A stretch of DNA of 64,000 nt from Polaribacter sp. Hel1_33_78 (GCF_900106075.1 NZ_LT629794.1:806001-870000), one strand, 5' to 3'; positions 25,679-34,148 are shown, counted from the first letter of the stretch. Notes: generated by a model not told the origin, from the sequence alone. Made by a program: numbers and translations.

Positions 25679-26641
25679 ATGAAGTTTTTAGTTCAATTAG
25701 CAAGAATTATAGTCGGGGCCTTATTTATATTTTCAGGTTTTGTGAAGTTGGTAGATCCAATAGGTTCTAAATACAAGTTTCAAGAATATTTTTCTGAAGA
25801 TGTTTTAAATTTAGAGTTTTTAATTCCGTATGCATTGCCATTTGCCATCATATTAATCGTTGCAGAAATATTGTTAGGAGTTATGATTTTAATTGGCTAC
25901 AAGTCAAAACTAACCGTTTGGAGTTTATTTTTGTTAACACTTATTTTTCTATTTCTGACTTGGTATTCTGCCTACTACAATAAAGTAACAGATTGTGGTT
26001 GTTTTGGAGATGCTATAAAATTATCGACTTGGGAAACCTTCTATAAAAACATAATTTTAATTGGTTTAATTATTGTGTTATTGTTAAAAGTAACATTTAT
26101 TAAACCTATTTTTAAAGGAAAAATTCCAATGATAATTACTTTTTTATCATTGGCATTATTTTTATTTACTGTAAAACATGTTTTAACTCATTTACCTTTA
26201 ATAGATTTTAGAGCGTATGCTATTGGTAAGAATATTCCTGAAGGAATGGTTTTTCCAGCAGACGGTAGTATTGCTCCTGTTCACGATTTTATGTTAGAAG
26301 ATGCACAAGCAGATTTGGCACCAGAATTATTGAGACAAGAAAAAGTAATGTTAGTGATTGTTTATAATTTAGATAAGGCAGACGTAAATGGGTTTCGTGC
26401 AATTAAAGAAATTGGCAGAAAAGCAAAGAAAAAAGGATATACAGTTTACGGAGTTTCTGCTTCATTTTCTGATGATTTAGTTCTCGCTAAAGAAAAATAT
26501 AATTTACCTTTTGATTTTTTATTCTGCGATGAAACTACTTTAAAAACAATGATCAGAGCAAATCCTGGAGTTGTTATTTTAAATAAAGGAACGGTAGTGG
26601 AAAAAAAGAATTGGGTAGATGTTGAAGAGATAGAGCTATAA
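25679..26641 (+). CDS. BT_3928-like DoxX/MauE-type membrane protein
   Basis: 320 residues. The N-terminal half has four membrane helices (ARIIVGALFIFSGFVKLVDP is the DoxX opening) and a CGCFG motif near 108-112 characteristic of MauE-like quinone/thiol proteins. The C-terminal half (about 190-320) looks like a thioredoxin-fold periplasmic domain without an obvious CxxC. It may act in disulfide chemistry or electron transfer. In relatives I recall a TlpA-like gene and tpiA next; here these lie about 10 kb away in opposite orientation. Confidence 0.75.
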   Translation: MKFLVQLARIIVGALFIFSGFVKLVDPIGSKYKFQEYFSEDVLNLEFLIPYALPFAIILIVAEILLGVMILIGYKSKLTVWSLFLLTLIFLFLTWYSAYYNKVTDCGCFGDAIKLSTWETFYKNIILIGLIIVLLLKVTFIKPIFKGKIPMIITFLSLALFLFTVKHVLTHLPLIDFRAYAIGKNIPEGMVFPADGSIAPVHDFMLEDAQADLAPELLRQEKVMLVIVYNLDKADVNGFRAIKEIGRKAKKKGYTVYGVSASFSDDLVLAKEKYNLPFDFLFCDETTLKTMIRANPGVVILNKGTVVEKKNWVDVEEIEL

Positions 26642-26661
26642 ATTATTTAGACCCTTAGAAG

Positions 26662-27963
26662 CTACTTTTTATTTCTTTTATTTTCCACTTCAGTAAGAGG
26701 TATCCCTTTTTCATTATTAAAAAACACATGTTTTGGGCTTCCAATAATTTGAGAAGAATAAATGCCAGAGTGACCAGAAAATAAATAAGAAGTGGTGCAA
26801 GCTAAGGCTATAAAAACTCCAGATTCTATTCCAAATAACTCAACTCCCATTATCGTGCAAGCAATTGGAGTATTTGTTGCTCCTGCAAAAACAGCCACAA
26901 ATCCCATTCCTGCTAATAATCCCATTGGTAAAGGAATAAACCAAATTAATACGTTTCCTAAAGTAGCACCTATAAAAAATAAAGGAGTCACTTCTCCTCC
27001 TTTAAACCCAGCTCCCAGTGTGAAAGAAGTAAACAATAATTTTAGGAAAAAATCATAAGAATTTAAATCAATATTAAAAGCATCAACAATGGTGGGTATC
27101 CCTAGTCCTATATATTTTGTTGTTCCTATGAGGTACACCGTAACTGCTAAAATAGTACCACCAATTAATGGGCGTAACGGTGGATAGTGAATGTGTTTTT
27201 TAAATAAATTTCCCCAAAAGTGCGTAGATTTTGAAAACAACATACTTGCGAGTCCGAAAATAATACCGGCTAATAAAGACCACAAAATTGTAGAGGGTGA
27301 TATTGCGACAATCTCAGTAATGTTATAATGTGTATGATGAGAGATTTGCCAAATATCGCAAAAATAATTCGCAAAAATAGCGGCTAAAAAACTAGGTATA
27401 ATAGCATCAAACTTTATTCTGCCGATTACCATTACTTCAAGTGCAAAAATAGCACCTGCTAAAGGCGTACCAAAAACAGATGAGAAACCTGCGCTGATAC
27501 CTGCAATTAATATAATTTTTCTATCTAAATTAGAAAGTTTAAAAATTTTAGTAAACTGATCTGCAATTGCACCTCCTATTTGTAAAGCAGTTCCTTCTCG
27601 GCCAGCAGAACCTCCAAATAAATGTGTAAGTATGGTTCCTAAAAATACTAAAGGAGCCATTTTAAAGGGAATTATTTTTTTAGGAGAATGATATTCATCG
27701 ATCAATAAATTGTTTCCTTTTACGACACTCTCTCCATATAAATGATACGATAAACCAATGATAAAACCAGCAATGGGTAATAACCAAATAATCCAAACAT
27801 TAGCTTCTCTATAGTCTGTTGCCCATTCTAAAGCCCATAAAAAAACAGCAGATGCACTTCCTGTAAATACTCCTATGAGCAAACAAATACACAACCATTT
27901 TAGAAGAAAAAGCAAAGAAAAACTTTGCTCAAACGAAAGAAAAAATCTTTTAACTTTATTCAT
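26662..27963 (-). CDS. ClC-family chloride channel/antiporter
   Basis: 433 residues, ten or more hydrophobic helices. ClC signature regions are recognisable: GSAGREGTALQIGG (the GKEGP region) near 118-131, GGEVTPLFFIGATLG (the GxFxP region) near 321-335, and an N-terminal GVFTGSASAVFLW in place of GSGIP. The proton-pathway glutamate in REG is present. It moves chloride across the inner membrane. The YccB/voltage-gated-like subfamily is the closest fit. Transport mode cannot be decided by eye. Convergent with the DoxX gene. Confidence 0.82.
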   Translation of the reverse strand: MNKVKRFFLSFEQSFSLLFLLKWLCICLLIGVFTGSASAVFLWALEWATDYREANVWIIWLLPIAGFIIGLSYHLYGESVVKGNNLLIDEYHSPKKIIPFKMAPLVFLGTILTHLFGGSAGREGTALQIGGAIADQFTKIFKLSNLDRKIILIAGISAGFSSVFGTPLAGAIFALEVMVIGRIKFDAIIPSFLAAIFANYFCDIWQISHHTHYNITEIVAISPSTILWSLLAGIIFGLASMLFSKSTHFWGNLFKKHIHYPPLRPLIGGTILAVTVYLIGTTKYIGLGIPTIVDAFNIDLNSYDFFLKLLFTSFTLGAGFKGGEVTPLFFIGATLGNVLIWFIPLPMGLLAGMGFVAVFAGATNTPIACTIMGVELFGIESGVFIALACTTSYLFSGHSGIYSSQIIGSPKHVFFNNEKGIPLTEVENKRNKK

Positions 27964-28038
27964 ATGTTTTTATATCTTCTTAAATAAAATAGGTTGTGAT
28001 GTCGTAGACTATCAAAATGAGTAATTAAGTCTTTAATT

Positions 28039-28058
28039 TATTTTTGTGAACAAATTTA
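28039..28058. promoter_or_regulatory. Divergent -7 elements between the ClC and crotonase genes
   Basis: TATTTTTG (28039-28046, plus) and CAAATTTA (28051-28058, which reads TAAATTTG on the minus strand) are both consensus matches, facing the crotonase and ClC genes respectively. Both imply leaders of about 85-120 bases. Confidence 0.35.
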
Positions 28059-28167
28059 AACAAATAAAAACAAAGAGATTATGCAAATGTATGGATCAAT
28101 TATTCATCAATTATTCTTCATTTTAAAATTTTATTGTAACTTTATTTAAAGTTAAAAAATTAAAGGA

Positions 28168-28869
28168 ATGGAACCATTAGTAAGTTATCAATCAGAAGAG
28201 AGTTACGCAATTATTGCCATAAAAAACGGAAAAGCCAATGCTATTTCTCATCAAGTAATTGAAGGATTAAATGCAAGTTTAGACAAAGCTGAGCAGGAGA
28301 ATAAGGTTGTAATCCTGACAGGGCAAAATGGAATTTTTTCAGCTGGTTTTGACTTAAAAGTGATGAAGGAATCTCCTGAATCGGCGAAGGAATTGGTTAC
28401 TAAAGGATCTCAATTATCTTTGAGAATGCTGTCTTTCCCAAAACCAATTATTATTGCCTGTAATGGCCATGCAATTGCAAAAGGCGCATTTTTATTATTG
28501 TCTGTAGATTATAGAATAGGGGTGGAAGGAGATTTTAAAATTGGTTTAAATGAAGTAATGATTGGTATGACGATGCACAATGCAGGAATTGCAATTGCAA
28601 AATCGCGTTTGTCTGAAGTTTACCTAAATAGAAGTGTAAACAATGCAGAAATATTCAATCCTATAGATGCCGTAAAGGCTGGTTTTTTAGATTTGAATGT
28701 TCCGGAAACACATTTGTTGCCAACGGCGATTAAAGTAGCAATGATGTTTTCTAAACTAAATAAAAAAGCACATGTTGAAACGAAGTTAAAAGTTAGAAAA
28801 CTGCATTTAGAGGTATTAGCGAATGCTATCGAATTAGATTTAGCTGGAGAAATTTCCTTGAATGATTAA
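28168..28869 (+). CDS. Crotonase-fold enoyl-CoA hydratase/isomerase family protein
   Basis: 233 residues, short for the family (about 260). GQNGIFSAGFDLKVM near 49-63 supplies the first oxyanion-hole region. The CNGHAIAKGAFLLLSVDYRIG segment near 92-112 has Ala-Lys-Gly in place of the usual Gly-Gly-Gly, and the hydratase Glu pair is not evident (NEVMIGMTM). The exact reaction (hydratase, isomerase or thioesterase) is therefore uncertain. No fatty-acid neighbour genes are present. Confidence 0.75.
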   Translation: MEPLVSYQSEESYAIIAIKNGKANAISHQVIEGLNASLDKAEQENKVVILTGQNGIFSAGFDLKVMKESPESAKELVTKGSQLSLRMLSFPKPIIIACNGHAIAKGAFLLLSVDYRIGVEGDFKIGLNEVMIGMTMHNAGIAIAKSRLSEVYLNRSVNNAEIFNPIDAVKAGFLDLNVPETHLLPTAIKVAMMFSKLNKKAHVETKLKVRKLHLEVLANAIELDLAGEISLND

Positions 28870-28976
28870 CTTTCTCAGAAACTATTTTCCTATTTCCTAA
28901 AATATTTCTTTAATTTTATTCTTAAAACAAATTTATCGATGGATAGACTAAAACAATATTGATCTTAATATTTTAT

Positions 28977-29104
28977 TTATTTAAAGACGGGAATTTCTAA
29001 CTCCTTTAAAGAAGCACTAAAATTGAGTTGCTTGAAGTTTTTTCCTGATGAAAATGCATAAAAATATGCTGAGAAATTTTTAATACGAATCTTTTTCAAA
29101 AACT
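28977..29104 (-). pseudogene. Possible C-terminal gene remnant, unidentified
   Basis: Downstream of DUF1684 on the minus strand, in a shifted frame, about 40 codons without a stop encode a protein-like tail including NFSAYFYAFSSGKNF and KQLNFSASLKELEIPVFK, ending in TAA at 28977. It has no start codon of its own. It could be a fragment of a lost gene or chance. Not identified. Confidence 0.25.
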
Positions 29105-29700
29105 TTAATTCCAGCTTTTACTTCAACATCTAAATGATTTTTTCTTGGTGTTAAAGGACAAGAATATTTATCATTATATGCACAATAAGGATTATATGTA
29201 TTGTTGAAATTCAGCTCAATTGTGCCATCAGCTTTTTCATTTGTAGTCATCACATCCATGTAACGGCCACCGCCATAAGATTCTTCTCCAGAAGTATCGT
29301 CTGTAAAGGGTAAAAATAGATGATTTTTATATTTTTTGTCACGCAAATCATCTTGACTTTGGTAGATTTTTAGCGCACATTTTTTTCCTTTTAAATTGAA
29401 CTTTAAAATACCATATTCTTTATACAAAGGTTTTCTATCTGTGGTAGTAGCCATTTCGAAAGTAGGAGCATTTATTGTTTTTGTCAAGTTTGCAATGACG
29501 ATAAAAGCAGAATCTACAGGGAAAAAATCTAATCCTTTAAAATTTTTTAAATCTCTCTTTTTTAAGGGTGATTTTGATGCGTCTTTATAGCTTGCATTTA
29601 ATTCTTGTTGATAAACCGTTTTGCCCATTAAAGGACGTTTGTCTTTTGAATTACAGGCTAGTATTAAAAAAAAAGTAAAGGCAATAGTCATTTTTTTCAT
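29080..29700 (-). CDS. DUF1684 lipoprotein
   Basis: 206 residues. The signal peptide ends in the lipobox FFLILAC with Cys16. The C-terminal DUF1684 marks are clear: GGRYMDVM, LNFNNTYNPYCAYNDKYSCPLTP and a closing AGIKVFE. The family is widespread in Bacteroidota and actinobacteria and of unknown function. Its start is 18 bases from the stop of the arylesterase-like gene upstream on the same strand, so the two probably share a transcript. Confidence 0.85.
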   Translation of the reverse strand: MKKMTIAFTFFLILACNSKDKRPLMGKTVYQQELNASYKDASKSPLKKRDLKNFKGLDFFPVDSAFIVIANLTKTINAPTFEMATTTDRKPLYKEYGILKFNLKGKKCALKIYQSQDDLRDKKYKNHLFLPFTDDTSGEESYGGGRYMDVMTTNEKADGTIELNFNNTYNPYCAYNDKYSCPLTPRKNHLDVEVKAGIKVFEKDSY

Positions 29701-29718
29701 ATTCGCTAAAGTATAAAA

Positions 29719-30768
29719 TTACTTGGGATTTCTTTTTAAAATCAGAAAAAGGTTATCCAGAACACTCCCTGTTATAATTAAATTATTAAAGGGAGCAGCA
29801 ACTGTGGAGGCAGACATATTAGTACCGTCTTCCATATAAACTTGTTCTATAGCATACTCTCCTTTTTTAACGTATTTTATTTTAATAATTTCTGATGGAG
29901 AAGTTTCTTTATTTCCTTTTGCGTAGGCATTAAAATGTAATAAATTAGGATGTGCTCCAATCCATAAATTATTTTCAAAATCAAATTCAATATTATCTAC
30001 CCCAGTTTTACAATTAATATCTTCTATATAAGTCAGATTTCCATCTTTATTTTTTTGATACACTTTTACTAAAAACTTTCTTGGTGAAGCAACAAAAATA
30101 AGATTACGTTTTGTGTCGAAATTAATGCCATTTGCATAAGCAATTCTATCAGCAACTTGTCTGTAATTTTTGCCATCAAAATACATGACATTAGAAATTG
30201 AAAGGCCTAAATAATCCTCTAATAAGCGCATAATTCCATCTTTGTATTTATGGTCGTTTGTGAAATAAAATTTATGATCATCTAATAAAACAATATCATT
30301 TGGACTGTATATTTTTTCGTGTTTCAATGTTTTTATATGTGTTAATTGTTCATTAACCAAGGTGAAAATTTCAATAAATTCGCCATCGATGGTATGATTG
30401 ATAGCAGCAATTGTAGTCCTACCTTTTTTTTGAAACATTGAAATTCCGTGCGGAGCAAAAGGTTTTTTAAAATCTTCAGTTAAATGGATAGGTTTAAAAT
30501 TGTCCGTTTTTAAATCGATATAATACAAGCCGCCAAACTCTTGTGCCGTATTAGGTATTTTATCTCTTGCGGTTGATGAAATAATAGCAAAACTATCTTT
30601 TTGACTAATAGTAATATCTTCTGCTCCAGCAATCTTTATTTTTTGAAGAATCTTTCCATCAAAATTATTTTCTATAGGCCTAAAATATCCTGTAGATATA
30701 AAAATATTAGCTAAAAAAAGAAGTGCTAGAATAAGAGTTGCAGATAAAATTCTTTTTTTGAAATTCAT
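29719..30768 (-). CDS. Paraoxonase/arylesterase-like beta-propeller protein
   Basis: About 349 residues from the ATG at 30768; an upstream in-frame ATG at 30798 adds ten residues before the signal anchor and is less likely. A membrane anchor (ILSATLILALLFLANIFIS) is followed by a six-bladed propeller pattern with the paraoxonase calcium-site marks FAPHGISMF, YSPNDIVLLD, FYFTNDH, ANGINF, VDNIEFD and WIGAHPN. Relatives hydrolyse lactones and aryl esters. The substrate is unknown. Confidence 0.8.
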   Translation of the reverse strand: MNFKKRILSATLILALLFLANIFISTGYFRPIENNFDGKILQKIKIAGAEDITISQKDSFAIISSTARDKIPNTAQEFGGLYYIDLKTDNFKPIHLTEDFKKPFAPHGISMFQKKGRTTIAAINHTIDGEFIEIFTLVNEQLTHIKTLKHEKIYSPNDIVLLDDHKFYFTNDHKYKDGIMRLLEDYLGLSISNVMYFDGKNYRQVADRIAYANGINFDTKRNLIFVASPRKFLVKVYQKNKDGNLTYIEDINCKTGVDNIEFDFENNLWIGAHPNLLHFNAYAKGNKETSPSEIIKIKYVKKGEYAIEQVYMEDGTNMSASTVAAPFNNLIITGSVLDNLFLILKRNPK

Positions 30769-30843
30769 TTTAAAAATCTTTTCATAAAAATACAACATTC
30801 AAATATTTTATGTAGATTTATAGATGTTTTAAGAAAAATTAAA

Positions 30844-30918
30844 ATGAGAATCTTTATAACATATGTAGCTCAATTAAGGTGTGAAAAGTACAAAAATCGT
30901 TCTATTTGTATGTTTTGA
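30844..30918 (+). CDS. Candidate 24-codon leader ORF upstream of the MFS gene
   Basis: ATG at 30844, TGA at 30916-30918. It encodes a 24-residue peptide beginning MRIFITYVAQLRCEKYK. It ends 28 bases before a strong terminator hairpin, and the MFS transporter follows. The arrangement resembles attenuator leaders, but the peptide itself has no recognisable family and may be chance. Confidence 0.3.
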   Translation: MRIFITYVAQLRCEKYKNRSICMF

Positions 30919-30946
30919 TGTTAACAATATAAAATTAAGCATTTAT

Positions 30947-30975
30947 AAAAAGTCCGACTTCGTAGTCGGATTTTT
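30947..30975 (+). terminator. Terminator hairpin between divergent genes, upstream of the MFS transporter
   Basis: Stem TCCGACT (30952-30958) / AGTCGGA (30963-30969), extended by A/T pairs and one G-T, loop TCGT, then a T run. Both flanking genes point away from it, so no annotated gene is terminated by it. It lies 51 bases before the MFS ATG. Confidence 0.7.
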
Positions 30976-31026
30976 TATTTAAAACTAATTATAATTCAGT
31001 TTGTAATAAACATTGATCAATTAAAA

Positions 31027-32250
31027 ATGAGAAAATTGTACAACAATTACATTAGCACCTTTAGAGGGCTTTCAGTGGAAGTTTGGTGGTTGTCATTGAT
31101 AACTTTTATCAATAGATCTGGAACAATGGTAATTCCTTTCTTATCATTATATCTAAATAAAAGTCTAAATATTTCTTTACCAGACATCGGTTGGATTATG
31201 TCTTTTTTTGGCTTGGGTTCCGTTATCGGTGCTTGGTTAGGCGGTAAGTTAACAGATAAGATAGGGTATTATAAAGTAATGTTAGGTAGTTTATTTTTAA
31301 CAGGAATTTTATTTATTTTATTGCAATTTATTACCACTTTTGAGGGATTTTGTGCAGGGATATTTATAGTGATGTTGGTTGCAGATGCTTTTAGACCTGC
31401 AATGTTTGTGGCTTTAAGTGCATATAGTAAACCAGAGAATAAAACACGTTCAGTTACATTAATTCGGTTGGCAATTAATTTAGGTTTTTCTGCGGGTCCC
31501 GCAATTGGCGGTTTAATTATTACGGGGCTTGGATATCAAGGTTTATTTTGGGTGGATGGTGTTACTTGTTCCTTAGCGGCTATTTTATTATTACAAGTAT
31601 TGCACCCGAAAAAATCAAAAATACAAGATGAAGTAAAAGTAGATAACCCAGTTTCTGCTTATTCAGATAAAGCTTTTTGGGTGTTTTTTATAGCAATGTT
31701 TATTTTCGGTTTTGTTTTTTTACAGTACTTCTCTACCATGCCTTTATATTATAAAGATGTTCATTTTTTATCAGAATTAGAAATTGGTTTGTTGATGGGC
31801 TTTAACGGTTTTTTTATCTTCCTGTTTGAAATGCCACTGATAAAGTGGTTGGAAGATTCAAAGTATTCTAAAGTTAAATTGATTGCCATTGGGTTGTTTT
31901 TAGTAGCGCTGAGTTTTGTTGTGGTAACTCTAACTTCTTGGCTTGGTATTTTAATTGTTGGAATGTTTTTGATGACAGTTGGCGAAATGATTGCATTTCC
32001 GTTTTCAAATGCCTTTGCTGTAGAGAGGGCTAAAAAAGGAAATCAGGGAGAATATATGGCTTTGTATGCTATCGCTTTTTCAATAGCTCACATTTTTAGT
32101 CATAATACAGGAATGCAAATGATAAGTAAATTCGGTTATAAATTTACTTGGAATGTTATGACAATTCTTGCAATGGTAGGTGTTCTTATTTTATTTTTAT
32201 TGATGACATTCCTCAAAAAGGAAAAAGACTTAAAAGGTAAAATCGATTAA
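31027..32250 (+). CDS. Major facilitator superfamily transporter
   Basis: 407 residues with about 12 membrane helices. The loop 2-3 motif GAWLGGKLTDKIGYY near 72-86 is the MFS motif A (GxLaDrxGrr). The second half starts near residue 217 after a polar loop. Drug or sugar efflux is possible; the substrate cannot be told. The upstream leader ORF and terminator hint at inducible control. Confidence 0.85.
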   Translation: MRKLYNNYISTFRGLSVEVWWLSLITFINRSGTMVIPFLSLYLNKSLNISLPDIGWIMSFFGLGSVIGAWLGGKLTDKIGYYKVMLGSLFLTGILFILLQFITTFEGFCAGIFIVMLVADAFRPAMFVALSAYSKPENKTRSVTLIRLAINLGFSAGPAIGGLIITGLGYQGLFWVDGVTCSLAAILLLQVLHPKKSKIQDEVKVDNPVSAYSDKAFWVFFIAMFIFGFVFLQYFSTMPLYYKDVHFLSELEIGLLMGFNGFFIFLFEMPLIKWLEDSKYSKVKLIAIGLFLVALSFVVVTLTSWLGILIVGMFLMTVGEMIAFPFSNAFAVERAKKGNQGEYMALYAIAFSIAHIFSHNTGMQMISKFGYKFTWNVMTILAMVGVLILFLLMTFLKKEKDLKGKID

Positions 32251-32266
32251 ATTTGATAGTTTGTAT

Positions 32267-33199
32267 TTATAAAGTATTGTAAATAAAAACGAAATATGCC
32301 ATTAATAAAAGACAACCATCTTTCCAGTTTAAGCGATAACCTTTTGGTATAAAAACTAAAGGTAAAATAATAAACGAAATTCCTAACATCCAAAATAGAT
32401 CACCAGTTAGCAATCTTTCATCCACCACAGGAATAGGCGTTATCATGGAGGTAATTCCTAAAACTGCTAAAATATTAAAGATATTAGAGCCTATTAGATT
32501 TCCTAGTGAAATGGCCTTTTCCTTCTTAACTATTGCAATAATAGATGCTGCTAATTCTGGTACACTTGTACCTATAGAAACCACAGTAACCGCAATTACA
32601 CGATCTGTAACTCCAAAATCTTTAGCTAAAGTTGTTGCACCTTTTATTAATAATTCTGAACCTCCCCAAAGTCCTAATGCCCCGATAACAAGAAATAAAA
32701 CTATTTTGTAAAGTGGTAAAGGTTCATCGTCTTCGGTAAATTCATCCACAACTGCTGTTTTTTGAAAACGTAAAAGAAATATTAAAAAGATGATTAAAAA
32801 AGAAAACAAAATGATACCCTCATTTTGTGTAATAACTTTATCACCAACTAAAGAGAAGTAGAGCAGTACAGATGCAATCATCATTATTGGCCAATCTGTT
32901 GTATAAAAACTTTTTTGAACTTCCATTCCACCTAGCAAAAGAGTAATCCCTAAAACTAGTCCTAAGTTAGTAATGTTAGAGCCGATAACGTTCCCTAATG
33001 CTAAATCTGATGCACCATTTAACGCTGCGTTTATGCTAACTATAAGTTCTGGCGCTGAAGTTGCAAAAGAAACCACGGTCATTCCAATAATTATTTTTGG
33101 AATATCTAATTTTAAGGATAATGCTACAGCTGATTTTAGTAGCCAGTTTCCGCCCAAAATCAATAAAATTAAGCCACTTATGATTAGTAAAAAATTCAT
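32267..33199 (-). CDS. Calcium/sodium antiporter (CaCA family, YrbG-like)
   Basis: 310 residues in two homologous halves of about five helices each. The alpha-repeats are TSAPELIVSINAALNG with GNVIGSNITNLGLVLG in the first half and GTSVPELAASIIAIVKK with GNLIGSNIFNILAVLG in the second. These contain the conserved acidic and Asn residues that bind cation. It exchanges Ca for Na (or K) across the inner membrane. Convergent with the MFS gene. Confidence 0.9.
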   Translation of the reverse strand: MNFLLIISGLILLILGGNWLLKSAVALSLKLDIPKIIIGMTVVSFATSAPELIVSINAALNGASDLALGNVIGSNITNLGLVLGITLLLGGMEVQKSFYTTDWPIMMIASVLLYFSLVGDKVITQNEGIILFSFLIIFLIFLLRFQKTAVVDEFTEDDEPLPLYKIVLFLVIGALGLWGGSELLIKGATTLAKDFGVTDRVIAVTVVSIGTSVPELAASIIAIVKKEKAISLGNLIGSNIFNILAVLGITSMITPIPVVDERLLTGDLFWMLGISFIILPLVFIPKGYRLNWKDGCLLLMAYFVFIYNTL

Positions 33200-33473
33200 T
33201 ATTTTAATTTAGGACGAAGATACATTTTATCAGTTTATGAAAAAACTAAAAAATGATAAGCCTCTTTTTGAGGTTTTAGAAGATGATTTTTTCTTTACTT
33301 TAGGAATACTGATATAAATCATCCTTTATTTACTTACAGTTAAGTATTTTTATAAAACATTAGGATTAATTATTATAACATTTACTTAGTATTGTTGTTT
33401 TTAATTAAAACAGTTATTATCTTTTTTGTTATATATATAAAATCAAATTAAATAATATTTCTATAAATTTTGG

Positions 33474-33520
33474 TTGATAGCGGTCAATCATTCTATATTG
33501 AAAAAACAATTGCGCAATTG
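33474..33520. promoter_or_regulatory. Two dyad sites in the spacer before the small-protein genes
   Basis: TTGATAGCGGTCAA (33474-33487) is one base from the Crp/Fnr-type TTGAT-N4-ATCAA dyad. CAATTGCGCAATTG (33507-33520) is a perfect 14-bp palindrome. They lie in an otherwise gene-poor 500-base stretch (33200-33695). Regulatory function is inferred. Confidence 0.35.
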
Positions 33521-33552
33521 ACTTTATTTACTAACTTTTTAAAACTATTAAA

Positions 33553-33618
33553 ATGATTATTATTGCTCTAAAACTTATTAAAACTATTTTTGAAACCATA
33601 ACGACTTTTTTTTTCTAA
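33553..33618 (+). CDS. Candidate 21-residue hydrophobic peptide
   Basis: ATG at 33553, TAA at 33616-33618. The peptide starts MIIIALKLIKTIFETI and ends in three Phe. A hydrophobic, lightly basic peptide of this size resembles type I toxins or membrane micropeptides, but a short AT-rich frame like this can arise by chance. Low confidence. Confidence 0.2.
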   Translation: MIIIALKLIKTIFETITTFFF

Positions 33619-33669
33619 GCAAGCGTAAAGACGACTATTTCTAAAAACGAGTTAGTTGTTTATTTTTAT

Positions 33670-33677
33670 TAAATTTG
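33670..33677 (+). promoter_or_regulatory. -7 element for the 50-residue protein gene
   Basis: TAAATTTG matches TAnnTTTG and lies 18 bases before the ATG at 33696. Confidence 0.45.
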
Positions 33678-33695
33678 ACACATAATTAAATCATA

Positions 33696-33848
33696 ATGGA
33701 GACACAATTTTTTAAAGCCTTAGCAAAAATGAATAAAGCTATTTTACCTTCTTTTACAAAAAAGCAGTTAGATATCTCTAAAGCATCCAAATTTCAATTG
33801 GCAATTATTGGATGGAGAGCTTTTGTAACTATGAAATCACTTCACTAA
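33696..33848 (+). CDS. Conserved-looking 50-residue basic protein
   Basis: ATG at 33696, TAA at 33846-33848. The peptide begins METQFFKALAKMNKAI, continues LPSFTKKQLDISKASKF and ends QLAIIGWRAFVTMKSLH. It is basic and amphipathic. I recall short flavobacterial proteins of this type, sometimes mislabelled SsrA-binding protein, but cannot verify that here. It has its own consensus -7 element and lies 11 bases before DUF2007, so the two are probably one transcript. Confidence 0.55.
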   Translation: METQFFKALAKMNKAILPSFTKKQLDISKASKFQLAIIGWRAFVTMKSLH

Positions 33849-33859
33849 AATATAAAATT

Positions 33860-34090
33860 ATGACTACTAAGCATACAAAATTATTTACTGGATCTAACAT
33901 TATTGTTAATGGTTTAAAAAACTTATTAGATGTAGCACAAATAAGTTATATTATTAAAGATCGCTTCGAATCGGCCAGATTAGGTGGTTTTGGAGAAAAT
34001 ATGGATTCTGTGGAAGTTCATGTGTTAGATGCCGATGTTGATAAAGCTAAAAATATAGTTGAGGCTTATAAAGAAAAAATAAACACATAA
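33860..34090 (+). CDS. DUF2007 family protein (putative signal-transducing protein)
   Basis: 76 residues from ATG 33860; an in-frame ATG at 33812 lies inside the preceding gene and is unlikely. The pattern LFTGSNIIVNGLKNLLDVAQ, then RLGGFGENMDSVEVHVLDADVDKAKNIVEAY is that of DUF2007, a small ferredoxin-like alpha/beta fold of unknown role. Co-transcribed with the 50-residue protein. Confidence 0.75.
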   Translation: MTTKHTKLFTGSNIIVNGLKNLLDVAQISYIIKDRFESARLGGFGENMDSVEVHVLDADVDKAKNIVEAYKEKINT

Positions 34091-34128
34091 AAAACGAGAA
34101 TAGGCTTTCTAATTTAAAAAAATGCATT

Positions 34129-34136
34129 TATATTTG
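34129..34136 (+). promoter_or_regulatory. -7 element for tRNA-Arg
   Basis: TATATTTG is a perfect TAnnTTTG, 12 bases before the mature 5' end of the tRNA. Confidence 0.55.
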
Positions 34137-34148
34137 CACCCGCTTATT

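Noticed and set aside
26126-26153. Perfect 10-base inverted arms (CCAATGATAA/TTATCATTGG) inside the DoxX-like gene
   Set aside because: No T run and located mid-gene within membrane-helix codons; most likely chance in AT-rich DNA.
33812-33859. Upstream ATG at 33812 for DUF2007
   Set aside because: It would overlap the 50-residue gene in another frame and add 16 residues foreign to DUF2007; ATG 33860 fits the family length.
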